Origin: Henricia sp. BOLD:AAB3569
Taxonomy: Eukaryota > Echinodermata > Asteroidea > Spinulosida > Echinasteridae
Reading direction: 5' to 3'
DNA length: 64,000 bases
Assembly: GCA_037783545.1 (NCBI GenBank)
Contig: JBBELK010000298.1
Coordinates: 1,550,001 to 1,614,000 of the forward strand
The notes below the pieces were generated by a model. That model did not search any database and was not told where the DNA came from. It worked only from the letters and a program-made list of their open reading frames with translations. Of this stretch, positions 1 to 11,900 are shown in pieces (within the stretch, counting starts at the first letter, position 1; each line of letters starts with the position of its first letter). The position numbers were made by a program, and so were the translations under genes.

Positions 1-145
1 AATCGTAAGTGATGTGTATTGAAAGGTATTCTCCTACTCTTTCGAAGAACACAAGTTGGTGTATAATTTTGGCTGGCAATCCATTTTATAAAGCAAATAA
101 ATCCTGTGCTAAGCAAATTCTTGTGCTTAGCAGCCCCATGAAATC
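1..145. mobile_element. MITE fragment, copy of the 44272-44560 element
   Basis: This edge of the window is the inverted counterpart of the internal and right part of the element at 44272-44560. Both share the run TGCTAAGCAAATT..., the stretch TTTTGGCTGGCAATCCA and the end TTAGCAGC.CCATGAAAT. The other terminus lies outside the window or is lost. No coding content is seen. Confidence 0.75.
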
Positions 146-890
146 ATCCTCTTACAACAGTGCCCCTTTAACGCACTCCCTAACTCCTGCGTACAGTGGC
201 CCTGTTGAAAAAGGCCCCATTTGGCGGTGGGACTAGCGGCAGAAATCTTGTCGCCTCTGCTGGACCAATCAGGACGCTTGCAGTGCATTTATGCAGCACG
301 ATTGCAGGCATTCAAATGTAACGCGCGCAGATTGTAAACACCGTGCATGCATGTGATACATGTACTCGGTAATGCTGGCCGTTGTCCGCGTCGGCGATTG
401 GCTGCTATTTAAAGCATATTGGGGAATCCGTTCAATTACATTCGTCAGCATGCATCCCTGTTATTAATTTGAAAAACTGCGGAGTAAATTAAGATCGTCG
501 TTTGAAAGTTCGGTAGGAATGGGACAGTTATAAGGAACGGAACCCAATACAATTTCTGGAAAGTATAGAAATTGTTTCTTTTCGGCATAACATGACCGAA
601 TTGATTAAATTACATCAAAATGACTAGGGCGTGAGTTGGCTCAAGACAACAGCCGGCTCGCTCCACAGATTTGCGTGTATTTCCTCAGGGTATCGTCACG
701 TCGCTTTGCAGAGTAGAAATTCCCTGAGATCTCAGGATGCATGAAATTGGCCCCAGTAAAAGTAGCGCCCTTGATCATGTGAACGAAACTAGGCTATTGG
801 TTCCATAGATAGGACGGTGGCTACCCACACCACAGTTTTATAGAACTTTGGGATTTATAATTTTAGATTTAAAAAACGAATATCTGGAAC
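146..890. other. Gene-free stretch
   Basis: Only short open frames without recognisable protein features are present. I see no RNA gene and no clear inverted repeat. It may be intergenic or part of an older, decayed repeat. Confidence 0.5.
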
Positions 891-1032
891 CTACACACGA
901 TCGTACCCACTCGTAGGAAATTCGTGACAAAAATCGCACAGTGGGAGGCCCGCTTTAAGCGGGCCTCCCACTAGTGCGATTTTGAGAACGAAATAGGTAC
1001 GATTAGCTACGATTTGGTACGATTGTGTGTAG
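891..1032. mobile_element. Small palindromic MITE
   Basis: The ends CTACACACGATCGTACC and GGTACGATTGTGTGTAG are inverted copies, and the centre (940-973) is a perfect hairpin of AGTGGGAGGCCCGCTT with its complement. At about 142 bp without coding capacity this is a non-autonomous foldback element. A broken second copy of its left half follows at about 1046-1117. Confidence 0.8.
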
Positions 1033-1045
1033 AGTCTATACAGAC

Positions 1046-1117
1046 AGTCTCGTAACAAATCGTACCAATTCGTAGGAAATTCGTGACAAATATCGCACAG
1101 TGGGAGGCCCGCTTTAA
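1046..1117. repeat. Half copy of the adjacent palindromic MITE
   Basis: The sequence repeats the left arm of the 891-1032 element (AATCGTACCAATTCGTAGG through GTGGGAGGCCCGCTTTAA) and stops at the hairpin centre, leaving a half-element. Confidence 0.7.
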
Positions 1118-1964
1118 ACTGGCCGTTTGCATAATCAATGAGAACTGATCGGGGAAGCCCGATTAAACAGTTCTACGCGTCTAGTTGTACTGTGGGGATG
1201 GGGGGAAAGGGTACGGGTACGGGTATGAGGTGCGGCCCGTTGGATATTTAGACCGAAAGAGATTGCACGCCGCTTCCAATAAACCTTATCGACGTTCTCA
1301 ATGCATTATGGGATTGGATGACAAGTTAGCGCGGTAATTTGCGTGTAAGTCTATGGCGCAGCACGGAAGTTCGTGACTGTTTCATTTTTTTCCTCAAAAA
1401 CCCGATAAAGTTCAGCAATGGCATTTTCACAGGATTTTCCTCTGGGTACAAAGAAAATAATGACTGGTTGGTTTGCTAATAAAGTGAGTAGTTTTGGAGA
1501 AATCAGTGGGGATTCCCTCGCTAAACTGGATGACAAAATCGGCCTGTGTGGTTCGCGTGTACGGCGTATATGCAGTACACAATGTACATACGACAAAAGG
1601 TTGACAGATTGATGCATCCATTTTTGCAAGACCCATGCTCTTCTCATGCATCCAGGACACTGACAGTAAGCCTAAGAGACTTTGGAGAACATTTAAACTG
1701 TTGTATTGAGTCCTTGTGACTTCTTTAATTTTCTTGTTTTATTTGGTTTATTTGCAAAGATGGTTAACCATGTTCTGCTGTTCTGTATTTTGTCATGTTC
1801 AGCTATTCCTGCAGTGAAACTAGGCTTCGGTATTTTAGTTTTGGAACAAGTTCAAGTTTGTGTTCTGTTGAAAAAGGTAACCTTTAAAACTTTTAAAATG
1901 TTATTCGTTCATTTTTTTATTGTTTGGATGTTATACAGGCACTTTCATTTTTGTTGTTAAAGTG

Positions 1965-2070
1965 CCTGGGGTTTGTTGGGGTTGTTTGTTTGTTTGTTGT
2001 TGGTTTTTGTTTGGGGGGTGGGGGGGAGGGAGGGGGAGCTGTTTTTTTTTGGGGGGGTGGGGGCGGTGTT
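1965..2070 (+). repeat. G-rich and TTTG-rich low-complexity tract
   Basis: Runs of TTTG are followed by several G runs of three to seven bases (GGGGGGTGGGGGGGAGGG and later). The spacing fits possible G-quadruplex formation on the + strand. It lies in the interior of the long-TIR element. Confidence 0.7.
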
Positions 2071-2567
2071 CCACACTAAGACATCACGATTGACACCCTT
2101 TAATATTTTCCCTGCTAAATTTGACTTGTTATATTGCATTTTGGTGGCTGATAAGTCTTTGCAAGGAAAAAGTAGTGATGTCATTGTATGAAATTGTTTC
2201 TTTTTCTGTTCAAGTTTTATACACCACATCGGTTTCCGTCTCTTTTTAATTCATTCATGCTTCAAGCTTGTCATTTGTTTATGCTCATTTTTATTGTTAT
2301 TTGATGTACTGATGTTTGTTTATTGCTGCATATTCATACAGGGCTATCACAACCATTAGTATTTTGCAATTTGCTTGTGTTGGTACTGCTACATTGTGTA
2401 ATACCTTTTTATGTACTTATGTTAATCCCATTTTTGGATAATAATACCATTTGTTATAAAAACACTTATTTTGTTTAATGTTATTTTGTTTGACTTATAA
2501 CAATATTATAACAATATTCAATACTTGCCAGTAATTATAAATAACCTAATTATCGACGGATGTCAAC

Positions 2568-2819
2568 ACTGCAAAAACTGGTGTGAAATTAACACCAGTG
2601 GTGTTGTCTTACATGTATATATATATATATATAGATATAGATACCAAGTCTGGTGTTAAAATTTAACACCATGGGTGTTATTTTTTATTTCTCAATTGGA
2701 ATAAATGCATTATTGTTAACACCCTAGGTGTTAAAACTAATAATTGTGGTGTTAAAACACCAGGCTTGGTATATAAGACAACACCACTGGTGTTAATTTA
2801 ACACCACAGTTTTTGCAGT
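2568..2819. mobile_element. MITE with repeated AACACC/GGTGTT motifs
   Basis: The termini ACTGCAAAAACTG and CAGTTTTTGCAGT are inverted copies. The 252 bp body carries about a dozen GGTGTTAA or TTAACACC motifs in palindromic pairs plus a TA microsatellite around 2613-2633. It has no ORF. It is nested inside the 1277-5038 element. Confidence 0.8.
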
Positions 2820-4060
2820 AAATTGCTCTTTACAAATAAATAAACTTTTTGAAAAAATCACAATAATTAAGACAAGGGTAAACGAGAGGTCTCTTTTGTG
2901 AGGTTGTGTGGTTCTGAAAAGAACTAGAGGAAACTGGTTTGGTTTAGACAAGATGCTCTGCTCATTATCCAGAGACTTTCGGTACACTTTTGACGAGTGA
3001 CAGAGCATATACTGTCCAAACCAAGTTCCCCAGTACTTTTCAGAACCTCACAGCAGAGGAAAGTGCTACTATAAAGTCCATAACCTCTTATCTTATTGCT
3101 ACCATCACCATATAAACTGTAATATTTGTTTTTTGGGGTGGAACACGGTGGAATTTTATAGTTTCAACATGGCCACGTTTTAGTGTCTTCTCCTTATATC
3201 TGGAATCATTGTCACAGCCCCCCACGCAACATCTGTATGGCATGTTTGTAACGGATCTGCAAATAAATGAGAATGCAGAGGGTGTTAGATTATCAGAAGA
3301 TTATAGGGCAACATAGCAATGTTGTTTTTGTACATTTTTTATGTTAATGTAAAGAGGAAAATGATTAATGCACTATGAGTACATGAAGTCTGGCGATCAT
3401 GCACGCACATACAGTTGCTAAACACAATCTAGACTCTCGCACAAACTTAAAGTGCTGTAGGCTAATATGATTTCCCTTTGAATGAAATATATTCATAAGA
3501 TAATCAACTCAAGAGGAAGTTCAATAAGTTTTCGCATGAGTGCAGATTGTACTTAACACAAACATTTTTCAGTTCTGGAAGTAGATATACATTTAAATAA
3601 TTATTTTAGAAAGAAAAGTATGCATTGCAATAAGTATACCATTGTAAGTACAGTGTAGTTAGTTGTTAAACATTTACTTGATACAAAACACTAACAGGAA
3701 ATTATTCCACAAGAAATTTGAAGGCAACAAAGTTTCAGTAACAGAGTTCATTTTCTTTTTCTTTAAAGGTAGATCGAGTACATGATTGGTAAACTGTTAC
3801 AAAAGATGTTATTTGTACTCGTGATTAAAAGCCCAGGTTGATAAAACTGCCGTGTAAATATTTCGGCCACATATTGAGGTAGTACGTGATACTTCCAGTC
3901 ATGCTTTGGTGTTTAGTTGAATGATAAAAGACTTTTTTAGAAAATCACACAAAATACCATTTTGGACAGAAATAACTTGTTATTAACTCTTAAGGTTTTT
4001 CCTGGCAACTCATTACAAAACATTTGGCTCACTGCAAATAATGTACTTTACCTTTAGGCA
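2820..4060. other. Interior of the long-TIR element, no gene seen
   Basis: AT-rich DNA without coding signal. About 3840-4050 resembles the dispersed repeat found at 9640-9962, 38420-38822 and 50165-50500, sharing the TTTCGGCCACAT block and the TGGCTCACTGCAAATAATGTA end. Confidence 0.5.
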
Positions 4061-4188
4061 CAGGCTCGTCGATGCACGCTTAAATTCAGGCCAAATCCGT
4101 GCCACGGAATACGCAGCTCCACAGCAGAGGCATGGAGCTGCGTATTTCGTGGCACGAATTTCGCCTCACACGTAATTTGACGAGCCTG
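4061..4188. mobile_element. 128 bp palindromic MITE
   Basis: The ends CAGGCTCGTC and GACGAGCCTG are inverted. The arms continue through ATTCGTGCCACG.AATACGCAGCTCCA to a centre near 4125. It is followed by an A-rich tract at about 4190-4265. Confidence 0.8.
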
Positions 4189-5038
4189 GTGAAAAAAAAC
4201 CAAGAAACAAAACTAACAAACAAAACCAAGAAACAAACAAAAAACAAAAAACAAAAAAAAAAACAAAATTAGTGACTGTTCCTCAAACTTTTACACCGTG
4301 ATGAGCATGATTAGTGAACTTCTGAACTGAGATCGGTGCACGATTTGTTAGTAAACTATTTCCAAACATGGTGAATTCCAAAGAAAACATGTGAATATGA
4401 AATATGAAATGGATTAAACTTAGTTAATGGATCAACCACCGCAGAAATAAAATACTAGTACTACTACTTACCAGTCCTCAATGTTTACTGTATGTAGGAT
4501 GGTACAAAAGTGTACAGGGATATGTTTTAAAAAGATGAAAAAGTACACCTTCCAAGTAAACATTTAACGGATGATAAATAGCCCTATGATAACATAAATT
4601 TCACTGGAAATCTTACTAATTTTGTAAAGTATCAAGAAAGAGTACTATTTTAGATGATTTCCAAAGCAGTTGTGAAAGCGTGTGTACTGCACATATGATA
4701 TAGCACAGGAACCCCTATCTACCGTACACTAGACGTGGACCCGTATACGTACGTACACGCGAACCACACAGGCCGATTTTGTCATCCAGTTTAGCGAGGG
4801 AATCCCCACTGATTTCTCCAAAACTACTCACTTTATTAGCAAACCAACCAGTCATTATTTTCTTTGTACCCAGAGGAAAATCCTGTGAAAATGCCATTGC
4901 TGAACTTTATCGGGTTTTTGAGAAAAAAAATGAAACAGTCACGAACTTCCGTGCTGCGCCATAGACTTACACGCAAATTACCGCGCTAACTTGTCATCCA
5001 ATCCCATAATGCATTGAGAACGTCGATAAGGTTTATTG

Positions 5039-5627
5039 AACATTGAATTTGAGTTCCAAATTTCTTTTTTTTTTTTTTGGATTCCCGGTGCCCTTTTGGC
5101 CTCCATCCGGTAAAAAAAAATCACCCGACTGCGCCTATATTAGCATAAAACAAAAGGTCAGATTATGTTTAGATTATCTCCATATGCACGGGGAAGGAAA
5201 AAGAGCAACCCACTTTAAATCGTATATTCTGAACTCATGGTGTGACCCTCACTTTATTTGCCGCAGATTGTTCAAAAATATTTGACCGCCGCATTGATCT
5301 GGAAAATTAAAAAGAACTGGATGAGACGAGTCTGTCTGTCAGTATTTTTCCAGTCCACCAACTGAACAACGTGTAGGTCGTGCCGCATCGTGAAGTCCTT
5401 GACACAATGCTTTCCACAAAGTAACCAACTACACGTTCCTATTATTATTATAAGCACCGCGTGTTATTCTGCATGGCCTATGGAGACTCGTGCGGCATAA
5501 TATATTACTAGTACGCTGCATTTACTTGCATGCACCTGCGATGGCTCTGGTACTTTTCCACTTGTCGGCAGTCGTCGAGCTTCAAGTTCATGTTTAACTT
5601 TCTACTAGAGAATCGGATGATTCAACC
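5039..5627 (+). promoter_or_regulatory. Presumed PISD promoter and 5' untranslated region
   Basis: This is the only non-repeat DNA between the long-TIR element and the PISD start codon, so the promoter and leader should lie here. I see no convincing TATA box or mapped start site. The assignment rests on position only. Confidence 0.35.
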
Positions 5628-5978
5628 ATGGCGATCGAATCTCTTCTTCTTGTCAGCCAATTTCCTATGCTTTTGTCTATATTTGTTTTACTGGAGTTGT
5701 GGTATTTTATCTACACCAATCTGTGCCCGTTTTTGGACCAAATACCGTACTTCCGAAGGCTGAATCCCTGCAGTGCCTGCCTCAGGATCGGCTTCCATCT
5801 GCTGCCCCTTGCGCGGTTCCTCGCCGTTCCTTCCGATGGCGATCCGTCGTCCTTGGGCGAGAAGGATCTGGACAGGGATTTCAATGTAGATTGGCTGTTT
5901 AAAGAAGATGAGATTTGCCATAGTAAAACTGGTTTGGAATTGTCGGCGATTTCGCAAGGGTGGTCCCGAAGGCACTCC
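5628..5978 (+). CDS. PISD: PISD coding exon 1
   Basis: It encodes residues 1-117 and ends in phase 0 at CACTCC|GTGAGT. A hydrophobic anchor (residues 5-28, with [19 protein letters not shown]) is followed by a poorly conserved linker. The overlap with the conserved enzyme begins only in the next exon, so this exon is assigned by its open frame, start context and matching splice phase. Confidence 0.8.
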
Positions 5979-8900
5979 GTGAGTATTTTTTTTCTTCGGA
6001 TTTTCATTTATTTTTGGAAGGTGGCGGAGGTTGCGCGCCGCTCGGGCGATTTTCTAAATACAGTACTCAATATATAGAAACAAAGCATAGCTGAGATGAA
6101 AGAGTATGTCTTCAGCATTTCTCCGAAGCAATTTTTTTTCAAAATTGGTCAAGCGGTTCTCGAGATATGGCATTTTGTAAATAACAAAAGTGGAGAAAAT
6201 TTGATGTTGAGGTCAAAGGTCATCTTTTGTTTTTCTTTATTTTAACAATGACACTGAAACAATGCAATGACACATTTTCTGCCATAACTTTGCAATGGCT
6301 TACTGAATTGTTTTTATATTTGGCACATGGATTATGTATGTACTCTGCTTTTGATAAATTGAATTTGCCAACAAAAAAAATAAACTAATTGGTAATTTGC
6401 ATATATTTAATTACTGACAAAATCAAATTTATGATTTAAAAGCATTTCTGGGGTTTTTATAGTGAATTTATGGCAAGATACATGTAGGTCCAGTGACTGC
6501 ATATTTTGATTGAAACCTAAAGGCATAGTTCTGGCCTGTCAATCAACCGAACCCGCCGACCAATCACAACAGAGCTAGCAGACATCACCCACAGGGCTTG
6601 CCCTTAACTTTTTCTGAGAGTAGCCCACTGGGCTATTAAATTGTGTTTTTTACTAGCCCGCAGAAATTTTTACTAGCCCATGAAATGTTTGAAAAAAAAA
6701 AAAAAAAAAAAGCATTAAAATATTGACTAGCACTGTCTACTGAAAAAGTTGATTTTTGTTCATCCCCCCATGGCTACAAATCACTGTCGCTGGTAGTGGA
6801 GTCGGGGTGTTCTTCCTCCTCTTCTTCAGTCCTTCATTTTTTAAAAAGTCAGGAGAGCCCTAAATTGCTCTTCTGAGATAATCGAGGAGAGCTAATAGCT
6901 CTGCTAATAAAAAAAAAAGTTCCTTAAAATCTTTGAAAACACACTGTATACATGGACTTTTGGGGAAAAATCAAATGTTTAGCCTGTTTGGGGCCGAGTC
7001 AGTCTGGGGCCGAGTTTGTACACAAGGCAATGGGGGCCGAGTTGGTCTGGGGCCGAGTTTGTACACAAGGCAATTGGGGCCGAGTTGGTCTGGGGCCGAG
7101 TTTGTACACAAGGCAATTGGGGCCGAGTCAGTCTGGGTACGAGTTTGTACACAAGGCAATTGGGGCCGAGTCAGTCTGGGGCCGAGTTTGTACACAAGGC
7201 AATGGGGGCCGAGTTGGTCTGGGGCCGAGTTTGGGGCCGAGCCAGTCTGGGGCCGCAGTCGGATACCAGATGCATGTATGTCTATGCACGTATATTGCAC
7301 ACAAGCTGTGTTGGACACAATGCAGACCCAAGCTAGCTGTGGCCGTGTGTTGCACGTGGAAAAATGCAATGCGCAATCGTCGTTTGCATGCCGCAAAAGG
7401 TAAAGCTTTGAAGAGTTCGTTTTATTTTCAATAATCACATCTGGAAAACAAGGAACGTGCACATGTTTTAAGTAGCCCGCCGGGCAAGTTGAAAAGTGGA
7501 TTTTACTTGCCCGCAGCTGTTTTTACTAGACAATGTACGCCGGGCTAGCGTTAAGGTCGAGCCCTGACCCACATAGGTCAAAGTGCACTGTCTCACAACA
7601 ACAACATACATCACGCGATGTTCTGCCATGCCCCATACATTTAAAGGCCGGTCGTTTCGTTGTTCAAAGGTACGAAAGCACGTATGTCATGTATGACATC
7701 CCTGTATTACTGGCCCTTTACTCGGTGTGTTCTAAGATAACTGTCGACCCTGAAACATGAATACCTTTGAGTTTTCCCCAATGAATCTGTGCTTTCCGTT
7801 GAAAGTCCCATTGCTTTGTGCGTTGTGTGTCGCCATTTTGACGATAGCGTGTGAGCCATAGCAACAATATCCAAGGGGGGCGGGGCTAACTAGGCAAAAT
7901 CGGAACTATGCAGTGCCTGTACTAGTAATCTTTAAAATTTACACAATTTGCATAATTTGCATAATTAATAAGTCGTCAACCATTAGGATTTAAACATTTG
8001 AACATTTTAAGCACGAAATTCCTTTGAATACATGTAGTAATATGAACTATCATCTTCATTTAAACAGTCAGTCCAAATAAGCACCTGCACTTGTAAAAAT
8101 ATCAAATTTCCATATTTAATTAAGAAATTTAATATTACATTTTAAAGTATTGATAGCCTGTTTTAGTGATTTCACTCGACTGCAAAGTGAGATCAATGTC
8201 TTTATGCTTTGATTTTAAAAAAATATATAGCAAACTAAACAATTTGCATAATTCCAGCTGATTCATGGTGTGTGCCACGATGACTTGACGATGGTTGAAA
8301 AGAGTCGCAAGATCATCGGGTGTATCTGCTGATTCCACCAAAGAAGGCTGAGGGAAAACAAACAAAACAAAATCCAGTTTTGCAAATACGGGGTTATTTT
8401 ATCATCAGCTTAAATTATCATTATGTTGACGCAACTTTTAGAAGTGTGGAAAATTAAAAAAATCGTAAACCAAATCAGCAACAATGCTGATGAAGGCAAA
8501 GGATCAGCAAATAAGGTGTTTTTACGACAGCAGTCAAGCAACCACCATTGGCAAACTATGCAGTACAATACATGCACAAAATAAGGTATGTATAAAGTAG
8601 GAAGCACATGCACAAATCGTGCAGTTCTTTTACAAGGTGGTAGGCGACGACACTTGTACTAGGGTACAATAGACCTGTTCAGGGTTTTCTGACACAATGG
8701 AATTAGCATATTCATATATTTTGTGTACAGTGGACCTTTGACATGTATAGACCGGTTCCTTACCCTATCGCCTATTGCGGAATGCCATGTACTCGACACC
8801 AATCTATACCTGTCAAAGGTCCGCTGTACCAAATATACATGAATATGCTAATTCCATTGTGTGCGAAAAGGTCTATACATATTACACCCTGTTTACACTT

Positions 8901-11900
8901 GATCCCGAGCTCGGGATCGAACACCGAGCTCGGGATCAGCCCCGGATCACAACTGAGTGTAAACGCTCTCGGAACCAAATTGGCCCCGGATCAGACCCCG
9001 AGATTTTGGTCTCGCGTTGGCGGAGGGTTCGATCCCGAGCTCGGGATCAGTTTGCGGTTAGATAAGCAATTAATCTTTACCGCATCCTGCCACATCCGCT
9101 CCACAGCCGTAGCGGGGGAAAAGCCCGCGAAATTCAAGTGGCCTTGTACACTGTACATGCACAACCCATGCACACACAGAGCATGACCTTTGACTGCAAC
9201 TTCTGGCACCGCGCTCGAGACCAACTACCAATGTAAACGCGGCACTCAGGATCATTGCGGTTAACACTAACGCCTTCTTATCAGGGGACCAATCTTGATC
9301 CCGAGCTCGGGACCAGTGTAAACACGGTATTAGTGCTGGGCGACTAGTGGATTTTGCTACTCGCGAGTAGTTTTAGCAAATACTCGCGACTAGTCGATTA
9401 ATCGCGAGTAGTTGGCAACGTATCAAAAGCCTGTCAATTTTTTTGTGAAAAACAAGTTGTGATGGTGTTGTAGACACATACACCTCCATAATAAACCCAA
9501 AAAAATGTGGACGGGGGGATTCTAGCTGTTTAAATGGTTTTACTCCACCCTTCTTTAACAGAAGACAAACCTATAGTCATACTCATAAAAATATCTTCAC
9601 GTTAAACATTTAACAAGGAACTTAACAGCATAGCAACCTAGGTTAAGTCACATAATCTCTCAGTTTTAAGACTTGGTGTATACTATTTAGCAACTGCTTG
9701 ATATTTATAGGTCAAAATAAACAAATAGATACTTTAGAAAACCAGAAAAATCCATGCATGTTTTTTTTGTGTTTAATGTATGGTAATTTTTTTTAAAGCA
9801 CCTTTAGTTGGCAATTTCTCCCACAAAGCTACCATAATGATTTTACACGGGAACAAAAAAATCATACGTGGTGTTTGTTACCATTGCTATTAACACTTCT
9901 AGAAAGGTTTTCTAAATAAAATGTTTGGTCACTGCAAATGATGTAATGGGGCTCTAAATTGCATCAGGTGCAGAGACGGATCCAGCCTCATTAAAATACA
10001 GGAATACAATGGAATTCAGGGGTTGGACCCTCTGAATTCCATTGTATTCCTGTATTTTAATGAGGCTGGATCCGCCACCGAGGTGTATAGCAGAGTTTGG
10101 GTTAATTTCTGTTTTGTAATTTTTCTCTCTCGTTTCATATTTACAGATTAGCCTTTACAAAGCTCTACCATTAAGATTTGCCTCCCGTCTTTGGGGTCAA
10201 GTCAACAGTGTTGAAGTACCCCGCCTTCTTAGAAAGCCCATTTATGGATTGTATGCTCGACTCTTTGATTGCAACTTAGCAGAGGCCCTAGTGGAGGATT
10301 TCACTTTTTATAGAAACCTCAGTTTGTTTTTCCGTCGTGAGCTGAAACCCGGCATTAGACCACTGGAGCTTTCAAAATCTCTCGTGAGTATGCATATTTA
10401 TGTAAATTCGTTCTGTGAACTAAATTGTGCCCTTTGGTGTAAAAAAATTGAGCATTTTTTAAAAAGGCCACTGTTTTTTTTTTTTTTTTTTAATTCAGAT
10501 TTTTTTATATTTTATTAATTTTTAAGGGTTGGAATACAGCCAATACTTCACCCAAATGTTCCTTTTTTAAATTCTTTTTTATTTGACAAAGTATTTTTTT
10601 ATTTTTTTAATATTTTATTTTTTTGCAATTGTGAAATTCTCATTGCACGGGGAGACAATGGCATTACATCCAAGTTCCTTATTTGGCAGAAATAGGAAAC
10701 TAGTTTATCATAGTGACCTACAGAAAGATATTTGTTTTTCCCATTGTTAAGATTCTTCTGTTTCATAATTTTCAAGTAACATCTTATCAATTCACGAATG
10801 ATTCCAGTGCAAGGTCCATTTTAATATCTTGTAACCAATGAAAACTAGCTGAAATTTTCCTTAAAAAGCTCTCTAAAGTAACCATCCTATTGTAGTTAGT
10901 TTTTTAAAGTATGTAATGTGGATGGCCAAAAGTCGACTACAAACTATCAAGGTTATCTTTCAAAAAGGTCAATTTGATAGGCATTAAGTAAAGTCAGACA
11001 GTTGACTAGTTATAGAATTCGTTGAATCGACCATTGCAAAATTACAGGTGACAAAGATAATGCTGACCCGACCCAGATTGAATGCCTGGGAGTCAAATGA
11101 ATGTATCCCATTGATATGATTGAGCCTGAAACAACCACCACCAATAAGCTTTTTTGACCCCTCTCGGTGCCAGATTTTGACAACATGGTGTGTGTGGTCT
11201 ATTGTAATTGCATTTGATGTAATTATTTAATTATATTAATTACATTAATTTTTATTTTATTAATTTCTGCATTAAGTATTTTCTACAAATCTCTGGTCAT
11301 ATTTTCTGTTTTCTGCACTCTACAAAAGGATTAAAACCAAATTTCCTGAATTTAATCCTCTCCGCCATATAGCCACAACTTTGGTTAAACTGCTAAAAAT
11401 ATGCAATTACGAAGTGGCTCAATTTAGAAATTTGAACATTCACTTGACATTTAAACAAATTGCATTTTTAAAAAGGTTGTGTGTTTATTTACCCATAATT
11501 TATTTAAATGAGTATTGCTTTGTTTTAGTACACATGGACAGTGCATTGAATCCCAAGTTTACAAGCATTCTTACAAAAAAACAAACTCCAAAAATTCCAA
11601 AAAATGAAAACCCTATGCAGCACCAAATCCTCCAAATTAACCATAATTATCTCCAGACCTTAGTGAGTTGGTGTTAATGTTGTATGAGCATAGGTGTTTT
11701 TGTTTTAAATTTTTTTTAGAGATACTGTCCTAGGGACCGCGAAAGTAAATTAATTTAATGTGAACAAATGTCCATGTGTTTAGGAAATCCGTATGCAGTG
11801 AAAAACAACTTGGCTCTGCTTGGATTTAAACTGCAGACCTTCTGCTCAACGTGCAGACGCCCTACCATTTGAGCTTTGAAGCCAACTGGTGGTTTCGAAA

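Larger units (their letters stand above)
1277..5038. mobile_element. 3.76 kb element with ~285 bp terminal inverted repeats
   Basis: The left arm 1277-1562 is the inverted copy of the right arm 4753-5038, beginning CAATAAACCTTATCGACG and ending CGTCGATAAGGTTTATTG. The arms are nearly identical. The interior has no transposase-like reading frame, only short ORFs, two of which lie inside the arms. It reads as a large non-autonomous or internally decayed DNA transposon with long inverted repeats. Younger elements are nested at 2568-2819 and 4061-4188. Confidence 0.8.
5979..10146 (+). other. PISD intron 1, rich in MITEs
   Basis: The 4.2 kb intron runs from GTGAGT to TTTACAG. It holds the hAT-like element with a 43 bp minisatellite (6594-7566), MITEs at 8670-8875 and 8887-9328, a dispersed repeat copy (9640-9962) and a hairpin (9977-10074). 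The stretches 5979-6593 and 7567-8669 show nothing further that I can name. Confidence 0.85.

Noticed and set aside
1351..1647. 98-codon ORF and its near copy at 4779-4964
   Set aside because: Both lie in the terminal inverted repeats of one element; the similarity reflects the repeat, and no domain is visible.
6933..7462. ORFs of 156-163 codons in three frames
   Set aside because: They are produced by the 43 bp minisatellite, whose period is not a multiple of three, and translate to repetitive nonsense in all frames.
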